Below, piece by piece: positions 26,045 to 35,857 of a stretch of 64,000 nucleotides of DNA. Within the stretch, counting starts at the first letter, position 1, and every line of letters begins with the position of its first letter. The notes below the pieces were generated by a model, which saw only the letters and a list, made by a program, of their open reading frames with translations, was not told where the DNA came from and searched no databases. The stretch is from Clostridiales bacterium (lineage in GTDB: Bacteria; Bacillota; Clostridia; Christensenellales; UBA1242). The stretch lies in the NCBI GenBank assembly GCA_015069385.1, contig SVIS01000004.1, positions 1 through 64,000 of the forward strand. Reading direction: 5' to 3'. Both the position numbers and the translations under genes were made by a program.

Positions 26045-26575
26045 ATGGATATTTGGAAAGATTTTAATAAAGATAGAATAACACCCGAAAAATTTATTGC
26101 ATTTATAGAAATAGAAAAGGGTAGTAAAAATAAATATGAATTAGATAAAGAAACAGGATTAATAATATTAGACAGGGTGCTTTTTACTAGCACTCACTAT
26201 CCTATGAACTATGGTTTTATTCCAAAAACTTATTCGCAAGATGGTGACCCTTTAGATGTTTTTGTACTTTGTAGTCAACCTATTGAAAAAATGAGTTTAG
26301 TAGAGTGCTTTCCAATAGGGGTAGTTACTATGCGAGATCGAAATGAAATGGATGAAAAAATTATTGCTATTCCTTTCGGTGACCCACAGTATAATAGTTA
26401 TAAAGATATTTCCCAACTTCCAAGTCATATTATGGAAGAACTTGTGCATTTTTTAAAAGTATATAAACAATTAGAGAATAAAAAGGTTGAAATTTTAAAT
26501 ACCGGAAATAGCGAGTCTGCAAAAAAATGTATCGAAGATAGTTTGCTGGCTTTTGAAAAAACATTTAGTAATTAA
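26045..26575 (+). CDS. ppa: Inorganic pyrophosphatase (family I)
   Basis: A 176-residue soluble enzyme that hydrolyses PPi to phosphate and so drives biosynthetic reactions. The signature DGDPLDVF supplies metal-binding D66, D68 and D71; HYPMNYGFIP and the Lys/Tyr-rich C-terminal segment complete the active site. The length is normal. AAAGGAG precedes the ATG. Its stop overlaps the end of the convergent gene by four bases. Confidence 0.94.
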   Translation: MDIWKDFNKDRITPEKFIAFIEIEKGSKNKYELDKETGLIILDRVLFTSTHYPMNYGFIPKTYSQDGDPLDVFVLCSQPIEKMSLVECFPIGVVTMRDRNEMDEKIIAIPFGDPQYNSYKDISQLPSHIMEELVHFLKVYKQLENKKVEILNTGNSESAKKCIEDSLLAFEKTFSN

Positions 26576-27747
26576 TGTAAAATTTTAAAAGAGTTGTCAC
26601 TTTGCTTATAAAAGTCAAAAAGTAATAATTTAAACTTATTGGATAAAAGTTCGTTAGTTTTAAAATTATTATCCATTGGGATTTTATTGTAGTAGGCCTC
26701 AATAAAGGTACACATTAAAAATGTTGCAAGATATTTATTAGAAGTATATTTTTGTGCATCTAAAAGAGCCTTATTATAATCATTTGTTTGAATAAAAATT
26801 TCTAATAAATATTTAATCAAGTCAATATATAAATTGTTTTTAGCCAAATCAAAATGTTGTTTTAATTTAATTATTAAATCTTTTTTAGTTGTTCCACGTC
26901 TTAAATATAAAATAATAGTACAAATTATTTTAGCGGCAAGCAAAACTTCAGAATTATTATTTACACAAATTAAACCACAATCAATTAAATTTTCAATTTC
27001 TTCATATGTATGTGCATACCATGCAATTGGGTTGCACATTTTTATTGCCATATTATCATCAGAGCATCTATATACTTTACACCCAGCGTTTGCCCAAGTT
27101 TGATAAGATTGGTTGTTTGTAATAGGGAAAAATTTAGAATAATATGTTAATATTCGCTGTAAATCGTTTGCAGTTTTGGGGGTATGTAGTAACCATTCTA
27201 AAACTGCAAAGTTTAAAGTTGAGTATTCTGTTAATTGGCTAGTATTGTTTATAACATTATTGCTATATAAATCGCAAACATAAAATTTAATTGTTGGCAT
27301 TTGTGGACTATAGGTTTCATATGTTTTTGGAATAGATTTATAACTAGGATAAATTAATTCGTTTAATTTATTAACTTTAATTCCCCTATTTTTTAACATA
27401 TTTTCAGAGATAAAAATACTTCCTAAATTATCTATTCCACATAAATCAATTTCCTTAATGTTATTTTTTTGTAAATAATTTAAAATTTGTGTTGTTAAAC
27501 CGTGAGTTCGTTTATTAAAATATTTAGATTTAGGAATTTTTTTTACAGCAATTTTTTTATCTTCTTTATCATATAGCCCATCAGATAAAACATGATTATT
27601 TTTATCTGTTTGTGTTTTTATATATTTAGTATACAGAATATGTAAAAATTTATTTTCTTTTAAATATTTATTAATTTTTTCAATTATTTCTTTATTTTTT
27701 TCGTAAATAAATCCATTTTGTACATCTATTATCAAAATATTTTTCAT
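26572..27747 (-). CDS. Isochorismatase-like / ADP-ribosylglycohydrolase-like fusion, active sites apparently degenerate
   Basis: The ATG at 27747 behind AAAGGAAAAATA is preferred over an in-frame codon 63 bases upstream. The product has 391 residues. Residues 1-160 look like an isochorismatase-type hydrolase (ILIIDVQNGF with D8, a Lys around 70-75, and a GIDNLGSIFIS strand where the family has its nucleophilic Cys, here Ser110). Residues ~170-390 resemble the ADP-ribosylglycohydrolase helical fold (TWANAGCKVYRCSDDNMAIKMCNPIAWYAHTYEE). The usual DDT metal motif seems replaced by EYSTLN. The reaction cannot be named, and it may be a binding protein. Both domain calls come from pattern similarity only. 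Confidence 0.6.
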   Translation of the reverse strand: MKNILIIDVQNGFIYEKNKEIIEKINKYLKENKFLHILYTKYIKTQTDKNNHVLSDGLYDKEDKKIAVKKIPKSKYFNKRTHGLTTQILNYLQKNNIKEIDLCGIDNLGSIFISENMLKNRGIKVNKLNELIYPSYKSIPKTYETYSPQMPTIKFYVCDLYSNNVINNTSQLTEYSTLNFAVLEWLLHTPKTANDLQRILTYYSKFFPITNNQSYQTWANAGCKVYRCSDDNMAIKMCNPIAWYAHTYEEIENLIDCGLICVNNNSEVLLAAKIICTIILYLRRGTTKKDLIIKLKQHFDLAKNNLYIDLIKYLLEIFIQTNDYNKALLDAQKYTSNKYLATFLMCTFIEAYYNKIPMDNNFKTNELLSNKFKLLLFDFYKQSDNSFKILH

Positions 27748-27957
27748 TATTTTTCCTTTAAAAATCAATCTATTACTGTTATAATAATATAATTTTACAA
27801 AATTTGTCAAATGCTGGGTGAATTTTGTATAAAATTCAACAAAAAATGAAAATTACTAAAAAGAGTTATAATAATATTTAATTTGGTTTCAGTTTGGTCT
27901 TTACTTTTTTACAAAAATATGATAAACTCTTAAAACGAGTAAAAAAGGAGATTTATC

Positions 27958-28968
27958 GTGGAAAAATTTTTTCGAGAATATTTAGTAAATTTAGGAATAT
28001 ATGAACTAAGGTCACTTGCACGCACAGTGGGGGTTAAGTCGCCAACAACTAAAAAACATAGTGAACTTGTTGATTGTATTTTAAAAGTTCAAAGTGGTGA
28101 GCAACAGGCTTTTGTTAGTAAAAAAGGTAGGCCACCTAAAACAATAACAATGGCTAAAACTGTAAATTATGTTAGTTTTGAAAGAGCGGAAGGTTTGCCA
28201 ACTGGTTTTGAATATGCCGAAGATTCTGCTCGCAGTTTTAATTTGTGCAATGATGAAATTGTTGATGGAATAAACAAAACAACTTTTCCTTGCAAGGGTT
28301 TATTAAGAGAGGTAGATGGCAAAAAATATATTTACAATTATTCAAGTAGTCGTAAATTTGTTTTTGTTGATGATCCATTTGTTAAAGAACATAATTTAAA
28401 AAAAGGTGATTTAATTATTGGAACTGCTTGTCCAACTGGTGACGCTACCGGTTTTTTAGATGCAATTACCGATATTAACTTTAATAGCGTTTGTTCTTGC
28501 CAGAAGCAAACACAAGCAGTAGCACAATTATGTCCTTTAAATAATATTAAAGAAATTTATGAAGAAATAAAACAAGAACAACAAGATATAAAAATGGTTG
28601 TAGAACTAGAAGTTCCTTCATTAAGTTTGTTAGAATTAAAAGACCATTGTCTTTATTTTTCTAGCGAAGAAAGAGAAGATGTTCAACGTTCATACAATGC
28701 AGTATTAAATTGTAAAAATTTAATAAATAAATTAAGTGAACAAAATAAACCATTTACACTCAGGTTTATAGATATAGATTATATTTATTCTGTAATTAAT
28801 GCCTATAATACCTCTAAAGGTTTAAGAGCAGATTTAGATGCTGGGCAATTTATAAAGGAAATTTTACTTGATGTAAAAAAATGCAATGGCTCAAAAGTAA
28901 TTTTTTATGAAGTAGCGGGCTATAAACGTAATTCTTATTTAGATGCAATTTTAAATAAATATTTGTAA
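27958..28968 (+). CDS. Degenerate Rho-like protein lacking the P-loop
   Basis: The start is a GTG eight bases after AAAAAGGAG. The 336-residue product has three parts. Residues 1-45 resemble the Rho N-terminal helical domain, followed by an AT-hook-like KKGRPPK (55-61). Residues ~113-160 resemble the Rho cold-shock RNA-binding fold (FVFVDDPFVKEHNLKKGDLIIG). Residues ~190-336 align loosely with the Rho ATPase core; for example FIDIDYIYSVINAYN sits where Rho has its LLDSITRLARAYN motif. The Walker A segment is absent, so ATP-driven translocation is unlikely. It may be a Rho paralog turned RNA-binding regulator. Confidence 0.6.
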   Translation: MEKFFREYLVNLGIYELRSLARTVGVKSPTTKKHSELVDCILKVQSGEQQAFVSKKGRPPKTITMAKTVNYVSFERAEGLPTGFEYAEDSARSFNLCNDEIVDGINKTTFPCKGLLREVDGKKYIYNYSSSRKFVFVDDPFVKEHNLKKGDLIIGTACPTGDATGFLDAITDINFNSVCSCQKQTQAVAQLCPLNNIKEIYEEIKQEQQDIKMVVELEVPSLSLLELKDHCLYFSSEEREDVQRSYNAVLNCKNLINKLSEQNKPFTLRFIDIDYIYSVINAYNTSKGLRADLDAGQFIKEILLDVKKCNGSKVIFYEVAGYKRNSYLDAILNKYL

Positions 28969-29079
28969 AATGCAAAAAATAAATTGTATTTTAATTTGAT
29001 AAAAGTGTAAAATGTGTTATCATACTATTTGTGTTGAATACAATACAAAAAACAACCAAAGTTTTGCTAGGAGGTTCAT

Positions 29080-31278
29080 TTGGAAAAAAAGAATAAAAGA
29101 TTTGGTTTTGGATATATACTTATACTTTTAGTTATTGTAGCAGTTTGTTTTTATTTGGGTATGAACAAAACAGGCAATAAAGGTGAAACAATTTCTACTT
29201 ACGAAGCCATATCTATGATACAAGAAGAAAAAATATCACATGTGTGGTACCAGGGTACTGAGTTTAGAATTAGGTTAAAAGATGGCAGTAAAGTAACTAA
29301 TTTAGAGGATTTTCCTAATAATGCTGATTATAATTTTACTATTGGCACTCAGGCAGAGCAAGATGCAGTTATGGAAGCAATTGCAAATGTTAAATTTGAT
29401 GATGGCTCTGTAATTATTTTAACCCATTCCGATGTTGTAGATTATTCATCTTATATAATGCCTGCATTATATATTGGCGTTGCAATTTTGCTTGTTGTAA
29501 TATTTTATAAAATGATGAATAAGTCAAATAATAGTGCAATGACTTTTGGTCGTAGCAAAGCACGTCAGTCTAATAATGTAAAAGTTCGTTTTTCTGATAT
29601 TGCTGGTGCTGATGAAGAAAAGGAAGAACTTGCTGAAATTGTAGAATTTTTAAAAAATCCTCGTAAGTTTACAAACTTAGGGGCAAGAATACCAAAAGGT
29701 GTGTTGCTTGTAGGTAATCCTGGTACTGGTAAAACCTTGTTGGCAAGGGCAGTTGCCGGAGAAAGCAACGTTCCGTTCCTTTCAATTTCGGGCTCAGATT
29801 TCGTAGAAATGTTTGTTGGTGTTGGTGCCAGCAGGGTTAGAGATTTATTTGACCAAGCAAAAAAGAATGCACCTTGCATAGTATTTATTGATGAAATTGA
29901 TGCAGTTGGTCGTCAACGTGGCGCAGGTCTTGGTGGCGGTAACGATGAACGCGAACAAACATTAAATCAACTTTTGGTTGAAATGGACGGCTTTGAAGCC
30001 AATGATGGTATTATTGTGCTTGCTGCAACTAACCGTAGCGATGTTCTAGATCCAGCACTTATGCGACCTGGCCGTTTTGATAGGCAAATTTATGTTCATT
30101 TGCCAGATGTTCGTGGAAGAGAAGGTATTTTAAAAATACATGCAAGAAACAAACCTTTAGATGATGAAGTTGATTTTAAAACTCTTGCTCGTATTACAAG
30201 TGGCTTTACTGGTGCCGATATTGAAAATATGTTAAACGAGGCTGCAATATTGGCTGCACGTAATAATCGTGGTAAAATTATTATGCAAGACATAACCGAG
30301 GGTATTAATAAAGTAATTATGGGACCTCAAAAAAAGAGCCTTCTTATAACCGATAAAGATAAAAAAATTACAGCATATCACGAAAGTGGGCACGCAATTC
30401 TTGGCAAAATGTTAAAAAATTGCGAAGAAGTTCAAGAGGTTTCTATTATTCCTCGTGGTATGGCTGCTGGCTATACTATGAGTCGCCCAGATAGTGATGA
30501 TAATCACATGACTTATGGCAAATTAAACGATGAAATTGCCATGATAATGGGCGGAAGAATTGCCGAAGAAGTATTTATGGATGATATTTCCACTGGCGCT
30601 TCTAACGATATACAAAAAGCAACTGCTCTTGCAAAACGTATGGTAACTGAATGGGGCATGAGCGAAAAATTTGGTTTTATGAACCTAGGCGCAAAAGAGG
30701 AAATTTTTGTTGGTAGAGATTACCAAACAAAAACAAGTTATAGTGAAAAAACTGCTGCTGAAATTGATTCCGAAATTCAAAAAATTTTAAAACATAATTA
30801 TTCTAGAGCAAAAAATATTATAGAAAAAAATAAAGATGTTTTAGTTGAAATGGCAGAAATTTTACTTGCAAAAGAAACTATTTATAAAGAAGAAGTTGAT
30901 CTTATTATGCAAGGCAAAACCAAAGAAGAAGTAATTTCTTATATGGAAGAAAAGCAAGCAGTTCAAAAAGCAAAAGATGAAGAACGTAAAAAAGAACAAG
31001 AAATTTTTATAAAACTTCAAGATTTAGAACAAAAGGTAAGAACTGCAGAATTTTACTATAAAAACGGTAAAATTTCTAAGCAAGATTTAGATAAATTGCT
31101 TGCCGCAAAAAATGATATGATTTTAGAAATACAAAAAATTACACAAGAAACAAATCAACTTGAAAAAGAAGTAAAACAACTAACAAAAGAGGCTGAGGAA
31201 CTTATGAGTGAAACTTCAAGTGAATCAGTAGTTAAGGCTGAAGAACCAAAGGAGAATAATAACAATGAAGAAAATTAG
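29080..31278 (+). CDS. ftsH: ATP-dependent zinc metalloprotease FtsH
   Basis: A 732-residue membrane AAA+ protease that degrades membrane and regulatory proteins. It starts at TTG (29080), fixed by AGGAGG seven bases upstream. Transmembrane helices are at ~10-27 and ~124-144, with an extracytoplasmic domain between them. Walker A is GNPGTGKT (212-219), Walker B is [10 protein letters not shown], and the zinc site HESGH is near 434. Residues ~610-732 form an unusually long charged coiled-coil extension beyond the usual end ([18 protein letters not shown] onward). The stop overlaps the next gene by 14 bases. Confidence 0.96.
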   Translation: MEKKNKRFGFGYILILLVIVAVCFYLGMNKTGNKGETISTYEAISMIQEEKISHVWYQGTEFRIRLKDGSKVTNLEDFPNNADYNFTIGTQAEQDAVMEAIANVKFDDGSVIILTHSDVVDYSSYIMPALYIGVAILLVVIFYKMMNKSNNSAMTFGRSKARQSNNVKVRFSDIAGADEEKEELAEIVEFLKNPRKFTNLGARIPKGVLLVGNPGTGKTLLARAVAGESNVPFLSISGSDFVEMFVGVGASRVRDLFDQAKKNAPCIVFIDEIDAVGRQRGAGLGGGNDEREQTLNQLLVEMDGFEANDGIIVLAATNRSDVLDPALMRPGRFDRQIYVHLPDVRGREGILKIHARNKPLDDEVDFKTLARITSGFTGADIENMLNEAAILAARNNRGKIIMQDITEGINKVIMGPQKKSLLITDKDKKITAYHESGHAILGKMLKNCEEVQEVSIIPRGMAAGYTMSRPDSDDNHMTYGKLNDEIAMIMGGRIAEEVFMDDISTGASNDIQKATALAKRMVTEWGMSEKFGFMNLGAKEEIFVGRDYQTKTSYSEKTAAEIDSEIQKILKHNYSRAKNIIEKNKDVLVEMAEILLAKETIYKEEVDLIMQGKTKEEVISYMEEKQAVQKAKDEERKKEQEIFIKLQDLEQKVRTAEFYYKNGKISKQDLDKLLAAKNDMILEIQKITQETNQLEKEVKQLTKEAEELMSETSSESVVKAEEPKENNNNEEN

Positions 31279-31843
31279 CCAAATAATTTTATATGCAGTA
31301 CTTGGTGTGCTTGTAATTGGCTTTGTACTAACTGCAATATTAAAAAAAGATTTTTCACCAAATATTATGGTACCAACATATGCTGCCGGTGGAATAGAAA
31401 TTAAAGAGGCTGGGCTTGCAAAATATGATGGTCTTAGCAATGAAGAAAATTACAATAAGTTTGTTTCAGAATATAAAGCAAGTTTCGAACTTACAATTCT
31501 TTATTCAGTATTCTCTGGCAAAATCAGCCGTGAACAAGAAGTTGTAAAATATGGTACAAATGCACCATCTCTTGATAATGGATATATTATTACATTTGTT
31601 TATCCAGAAGCACAAACATTAAAAGTTAATGGCGATGTTTATTTAGAAAGCGTAAATTCTGACACCGAAACTTTATATAAAAAAGTAATTTTTGCTGTAG
31701 AAGATGGAAAAGGCTTATCAACAAGAGCAATCTATTTTTATTCAGATGTTAATAAAACATATTATAAATTAACAACTCTTGCAAATTTTGATAATTTATA
31801 TAAGTTTATTTCAGAACTTCCTGCATTTTCAGAACAAGCATAA
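31265..31843 (+). CDS. Membrane-anchored hypothetical protein coupled to ftsH
   Basis: A 192-residue protein with one N-terminal transmembrane helix (~7-26) and a soluble extracytoplasmic domain with no recognised family. Its ATG lies inside the end of ftsH. AAAGGAG sits within the ftsH coding sequence 10 bases before it, so its synthesis is coupled to FtsH. This suggests, without proof, a substrate adaptor or modulator role. Confidence 0.75.
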   Translation: MKKISQIILYAVLGVLVIGFVLTAILKKDFSPNIMVPTYAAGGIEIKEAGLAKYDGLSNEENYNKFVSEYKASFELTILYSVFSGKISREQEVVKYGTNAPSLDNGYIITFVYPEAQTLKVNGDVYLESVNSDTETLYKKVIFAVEDGKGLSTRAIYFYSDVNKTYYKLTTLANFDNLYKFISELPAFSEQA

Positions 31844-31864
31844 TTAGTTTAATTAAATTACTTT

Positions 31865-31896
31865 AACTCACAATTTTATATTGTGAGTTTTTTTTA
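31865..31896 (+). terminator. Intrinsic terminator of the ftsH unit
   Basis: Stem AACTCACAA/TTGTGAGTT with a T run. Confidence 0.85.
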
Positions 31897-31929
31897 AGAA
31901 AAATTTATTAAAAACCTATTTAAAATTGC

Positions 31930-31957
31930 TTGACAATTGGCTGGGGGGGGGTAGAAT
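31930..31957 (+). promoter_or_regulatory. G-tract promoter, copy 2
   Basis: TTGACA (31930-31935), a 16-base spacer ending in nine G (31943-31951), TAGAAT (31952-31957). The bases from TTGACA to the AAGGAG ribosome binding site are identical to copy 1. Confidence 0.85.
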
Positions 31958-31986
31958 ACAAATATATCATTAAAAAGGAGAAAAAA

Positions 31987-33378
31987 ATGAAGAAAAACTA
32001 TAAATGGTTAATAAACGTAGCAACATTAGTACTGTGTGTATGTGCTTTAGCCATAGGCGTGTACGCAGCCAAACAAGCAAGTTTAACCGCCACCGGAACA
32101 ATAGGCTTTACAGCCCATGGTTTAGACTTAAATATTAATGCATATATAACAGGTCATGCAACCAGTGAAAAAGGAGAACCACAAGAAAGAACACAAATAG
32201 CAACAAATAAAAATGTAACAGGAGATGATAGTATAGCATTAAGTAATATATTCTTCACCGACCTAACCACTTCAGGAGAAGTAGAAGATATAGTGCTAGA
32301 ACTAGAAGTAACAAATAATTCACAATTTGCAATAGAGGGAGTATTAACACTACCAACAAACCTAACACAAGTAACATATAATACAAACAATGCAACACTC
32401 CAACTAGGCAAAGGTGCAACCGCAACAATGAAAATAACCCTAAGCCTACCAACAACAGCAACAAGTTTTGATGCAGTAACACCAAACCTAGAGGTAAACT
32501 TTACAAAACTAAACTTGCTAAAAACAGCAAAGTTTACAACAGCACAATCACACGATATTGACTACGTAGCAGACTCATCATATTACTATATATCAATGGG
32601 AAGTGCAGTAGTAAATAATGTGGTACAAGAAGTCCGCTGGTTACCATTTGCAGAAAAACAAACAGATGGCACATGGAAACACTTTGACAAAAAGAACAAG
32701 CCAATAGCAAATAAAGAATATTACTTTGTATCAGAATATGTATTAGATGCAAGTGGTAGTTCATGTGCTTTAGCATTCACAAATAATCTTAATTGTGATG
32801 ATTACACAAGCACAGAATACGAAGGAGTAAATGCAAATACATACCTAGTAAGTAACTTACGTAAATATATGAAGAGTACAGAAGAAAGCCCAGCATATAG
32901 AACAAACACATCACAAGATAATGAGGAAACATATGAAGATGATACAACAGAACCAGTAAACCTATTAACCCAATACAGCCTAGAAGATAGTTATGTTTAT
33001 AATACCTTAATAACAGCACGCCTAGCAAGCGAACTATTTGTAGAGAACTCAAATGATACATACGCAGAAATATTAGGCTTAACAGATGCACCATTAACTT
33101 CAGGTAATAATGCCTCAGATAAACTCTGGGCAATGAGCAGAGAAGAATTGGGCTATATGGTAAACACAACAATTGAAGACTGGGAAACTTATGAAGCCGC
33201 AAAAACAACCCAATTCCGGGGCACGACAAACCCTGTCATGTTCTGGCTTCGTTCGCCTGTCTCTGGCAACGCTAGGCGTGCGAGGTATGTCGACTATGAT
33301 GGCTACTTCGCCTCCAGCGAAGCCCACGGCGACTCATGCGCGGCGCGCCCTGCTTTCCAACTTACAATACCTGCTTAA
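31987..33378 (+). CDS. DGR-family surface protein with candidate second variable repeat
   Basis: A 463-residue exported protein. The ATG at 31987 follows AAAAAGGAG; the longer frame from TTG 31930 would begin inside the -35 box and is rejected. It has an N-terminal export segment ending in AAKQASLTATGTIGFTA, a beta domain (~40-180; FFTDLTTSGEVEDIV matches the truncated gene at window start), and a DUF6273-like C-terminus (~200-463) with FWLRSP and a closing ARPAFQL. The last ~50 codons switch sharply to GC-rich sequence. Between FWLRSP and RPAF, 22 of 29 codons end in C or T. That fits a DGR variable repeat, but the invariant bases do not match the TR at 2057, so another template would be needed. 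Confidence 0.85.
   Translation: MKKNYKWLINVATLVLCVCALAIGVYAAKQASLTATGTIGFTAHGLDLNINAYITGHATSEKGEPQERTQIATNKNVTGDDSIALSNIFFTDLTTSGEVEDIVLELEVTNNSQFAIEGVLTLPTNLTQVTYNTNNATLQLGKGATATMKITLSLPTTATSFDAVTPNLEVNFTKLNLLKTAKFTTAQSHDIDYVADSSYYYISMGSAVVNNVVQEVRWLPFAEKQTDGTWKHFDKKNKPIANKEYYFVSEYVLDASGSSCALAFTNNLNCDDYTSTEYEGVNANTYLVSNLRKYMKSTEESPAYRTNTSQDNEETYEDDTTEPVNLLTQYSLEDSYVYNTLITARLASELFVENSNDTYAEILGLTDAPLTSGNNASDKLWAMSREELGYMVNTTIEDWETYEAAKTTQFRGTTNPVMFWLRSPVSGNARRARYVDYDGYFASSEAHGDSCAARPAFQLTIPA
33241..33360 (+). repeat. Candidate DGR variable repeat VR2 (no template in window)
   Basis: This GC-rich 3' segment begins at the FWLRSP codons and ends at the PAFQ codons. Its NNY codon bias mirrors VR1. 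It differs from the TR at many non-adenine positions (for example CTTCGTTCG instead of CTCCGCTCG), so it was not written by the current TR. Confidence 0.55.
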
Positions 33379-33391
33379 ATTTAATTAATAT

Positions 33392-33427
33392 AAAAACCTT
33401 TTTCTAATACTTGAAAAAGGTTTTTTT
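33392..33427 (+). terminator. Intrinsic terminator
   Basis: Stem AAAAACCTTTTTC/GAAAAAGGTTTTT. Confidence 0.85.
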
Positions 33428-33520
33428 AATATTTATGATTAAAAAAATAAATTTATAAAAAATATGTCATTTTATTTTTCTTGATAATTTGTAGTAATTG
33501 TTGTAAAATATTATGCGTAT

Positions 33521-34108
33521 ATGGATAAAATAAATTATGAATTAAAGTTTTTAGATATTTTAAAGAATATTCAGAATAAACCAAAACTTTTATTACATTC
33601 TTGTTGTGCACCATGTTCTAGTGCGGTGATAAAAAGGGTTAGTGAATTTTTTGATATTACCATAATTTATTATAATCCAAATATATTTCCAAAAGAAGAA
33701 TATGATAAACGCAAAGTAGAACAAATTAGGCTTGTAAAAATATTAAATGTAAATTTTTTAGATTGCGATTATAATTCAGATGAATTTGATAATGCTGTAT
33801 GCGGTTTAGAGGCTGAGCCAGAGGGCGGCAAGCGCTGTAACAAATGCTTTTATTTAAGGTTAGAAAAAACTGCTAATATGGCAAAGCAATTGGGTTATGA
33901 ATATTTTGGAACTACGCTTACAATAAGTCCACATAAAAATGAACAAATAATTAACCAAATTGGTGCAATTTTGCAAGAAAAATATAAAATTAATTATTTA
34001 TTTTCAGATTTTAAAAAGAAAAATGGTTATTTAAATTCAATTAATTTAAGTAAAGAATATAATTTATATAGACAAGATTATTGCGGTTGTAAATATAGCA
34101 AAAACTAA
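33521..34108 (+). CDS. queH: Epoxyqueuosine reductase QueH
   Basis: A 195-residue DUF208 protein that reduces epoxyqueuosine to queuosine in tRNA, the non-cobalamin alternative to QueG. Conserved cysteines are visible in HSCCAPCS (~26-33), RCNKCFYLRLE (~103-113) and YRQDYCGCKYS at the C-terminus, which bind an iron-sulfur cluster and a second metal. The length is normal. The start at 33521 lacks a strong ribosome binding site. It is the first gene of a run with lepB, recF and mnmE; MnmE is also a tRNA modification enzyme. Confidence 0.92.
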   Translation: MDKINYELKFLDILKNIQNKPKLLLHSCCAPCSSAVIKRVSEFFDITIIYYNPNIFPKEEYDKRKVEQIRLVKILNVNFLDCDYNSDEFDNAVCGLEAEPEGGKRCNKCFYLRLEKTANMAKQLGYEYFGTTLTISPHKNEQIINQIGAILQEKYKINYLFSDFKKKNGYLNSINLSKEYNLYRQDYCGCKYSKN

Positions 34109-34126
34109 TATAAGGAAAATAAAATA

Positions 34127-34777
34127 TTGGAACAAGTAGCAAAAAAACAAAATAAATTTTTAAAAATATTAGGCTGGGTTTTTAGCATAATATTTTTTGC
34201 TGTTTGTGCTGTAATTATTTTTTTTAATTTAACACATGAATACCATACCGTTTCGGGTGATTCAATGTATCCAACATTAAATGGTACTACAGAAACTGAT
34301 GGTGTTTTTGTTAGTAAAATAAAAGGCTATGGCAGAGGTGATATTTTAGTTGTAAATAAAGGTGAAAAAGATGCATATGGTCAAGATATTTTCGTAGTTA
34401 AAAGATTAATTGCTATTGGTGGCGATAAAATAACAATTAGAGAAGTAGATGGATATTTTCGCATTATTTTAATATATAATGGTGAAACAGAAGAAACCAT
34501 TTTAAATGAACCTTATTTAGAAGATTATTCAAATAATTCTAGTTTAAAAGCAAAGTTTGAAAAAATGATTCAGCAAAAAGGATATATTTTAGATAATGGT
34601 TTTTTACAAATTCCAGATGGACAAATTTTTTATTTAGGAGATAATCGCTTAACCAGCAATGATAGTTCAACTTATGGCTATAAAGAGCAAAATCTTGTTG
34701 TTGGAAAAGTTGACTATATTGCCTATGGAAACACTAATATATATTGGCAAGTAATTAAGCAGGCTTTTGGGTGGTAA
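34127..34777 (+). CDS. lepB: Signal peptidase I
   Basis: A 216-residue membrane protease that cleaves signal peptides from exported proteins. One N-terminal transmembrane helix (~15-35) is followed by catalytic Ser46 in SGDSMYP and Lys92 in FVVKRLIAIGGD; the C-terminal box is YLGDNRLTSNDSS. The start is TTG (34127) after AAGGAAAAT. The stop lies two bases before the recF start. It could process the family of SipW-like leaders in this window, but the Ser/Lys dyad is of the ordinary bacterial type. Confidence 0.92.
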   Translation: MEQVAKKQNKFLKILGWVFSIIFFAVCAVIIFFNLTHEYHTVSGDSMYPTLNGTTETDGVFVSKIKGYGRGDILVVNKGEKDAYGQDIFVVKRLIAIGGDKITIREVDGYFRIILIYNGETEETILNEPYLEDYSNNSSLKAKFEKMIQQKGYILDNGFLQIPDGQIFYLGDNRLTSNDSSTYGYKEQNLVVGKVDYIAYGNTNIYWQVIKQAFGW

Positions 34778-34779
34778 AT

Positions 34780-35850
34780 ATGAAACTAAAAACTATTGAA
34801 TTAACAAATTTTAGAAATTACCACACAAATAAAATTGAATTTGGCGATGGGCTAAATGTTATTGAGGGAAAAAATGCGCAAGGAAAAACTAATCTTGTAG
34901 AGGCAGTATATTTTTGTGCAGTAGGAAAAAGTTTTAGAGCAACCCGAGAAAAAGAAGTAATTAATTGGCAATCAGATATTGCTAAAATAAAAATGACCTT
35001 AGAAAAAGAAGTCGGAAAAAAAATTATAGAAATATATTTTGCCAAAAATCAAAAAAAGACTATAAAAATAGATGGAATACCAATTAAAAAAATTGGTGAA
35101 CTTTTGGGCGAGGTAAATGCTGTATTTTTTGCACCCGATGAATTAAAATTAATTAAAGATAGTCCCGAAGACAGACGACGTTTTATGGATGTTTCACTTT
35201 CGCAAACATATAAAGATTATTTTTACACATTGTCTAAATATAATAAAATTTTGCAAAGCCGTAACAAATGTTTAAAGTCATACATTGATGAAAATGCATT
35301 AAAACAAATGCTTAGCATATATAATGTGCAAATGGCTTCCGAATGTTTAAAAATTAAAAAATATAGGCAGAAATTTGTTGAAAAACTAACTCCATATGCA
35401 AAAATGGTACATGAGTACTTAACAAACAAAAAAGAGACTTTAAATTTAAGTTATATCGGTATAGAAGAGGAAACAGCCGAAGATATTATAAAAGCACTAA
35501 ATAATAATTTTGAAAAAGATATGCATCTTGGTTATACTTCTTTTGGCATTCATAGAGATGATATTAAAGTTACAGTAAATGATATAGATGTGCGTGCATT
35601 TGGTAGTCAGGGGCAACAAAGAACATCGGCTCTTTCTATGAAACTTGCCGAACTTGAAATAATAAAACAAGATACTAATGCTGTGCCAATATTAATTTTA
35701 GATGATGTTTTAAGTGAGTTAGATGACCAGCGTAAAATGAGACTTTTAAAATTTTGTACTAAGGCGCAAACTTTGCTTACTTGCACAGAATTTAAATTTG
35801 ATATTCCTTGCAAAAAACTTATTATTTCTGATGGCAATTTGGTAAATTAG
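34780..35850 (+). CDS. recF: DNA replication and repair protein RecF
   Basis: A 356-residue SMC-like ATPase that binds gapped DNA and loads RecA with RecO and RecR. Walker A is GKNAQGKT (30-37), with the ABC-type signature SQGQQR and Walker B LILDDVLSELD near the C-terminus. The ATG at 34780 is chosen over an in-frame GTG nine bases earlier because it begins MKLKTIELTNFRNY, the normal RecF start. It follows lepB by two bases rather than sitting in the classical dnaA-dnaN-recF-gyrB cluster. Confidence 0.95.
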   Translation: MKLKTIELTNFRNYHTNKIEFGDGLNVIEGKNAQGKTNLVEAVYFCAVGKSFRATREKEVINWQSDIAKIKMTLEKEVGKKIIEIYFAKNQKKTIKIDGIPIKKIGELLGEVNAVFFAPDELKLIKDSPEDRRRFMDVSLSQTYKDYFYTLSKYNKILQSRNKCLKSYIDENALKQMLSIYNVQMASECLKIKKYRQKFVEKLTPYAKMVHEYLTNKKETLNLSYIGIEEETAEDIIKALNNNFEKDMHLGYTSFGIHRDDIKVTVNDIDVRAFGSQGQQRTSALSMKLAELEIIKQDTNAVPILILDDVLSELDDQRKMRLLKFCTKAQTLLTCTEFKFDIPCKKLIISDGNLVN

Positions 35851-35857
35851 GAGAGAT

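Noticed and set aside
31930-31986. Longer coding start for the genes at 31987 and 52677 beginning at TTG
   Set aside because: The TTG is the first base triplet of the -35 box TTGACA and the extra residues translate the promoter and ribosome binding site. The four-way leader alignment fixes the ATG.
33241-33360. VR2 as a product of the TR at 2057-2183
   Set aside because: It differs from the TR at many non-adenine positions, including within the LRSP codons, so this template cannot have written it.
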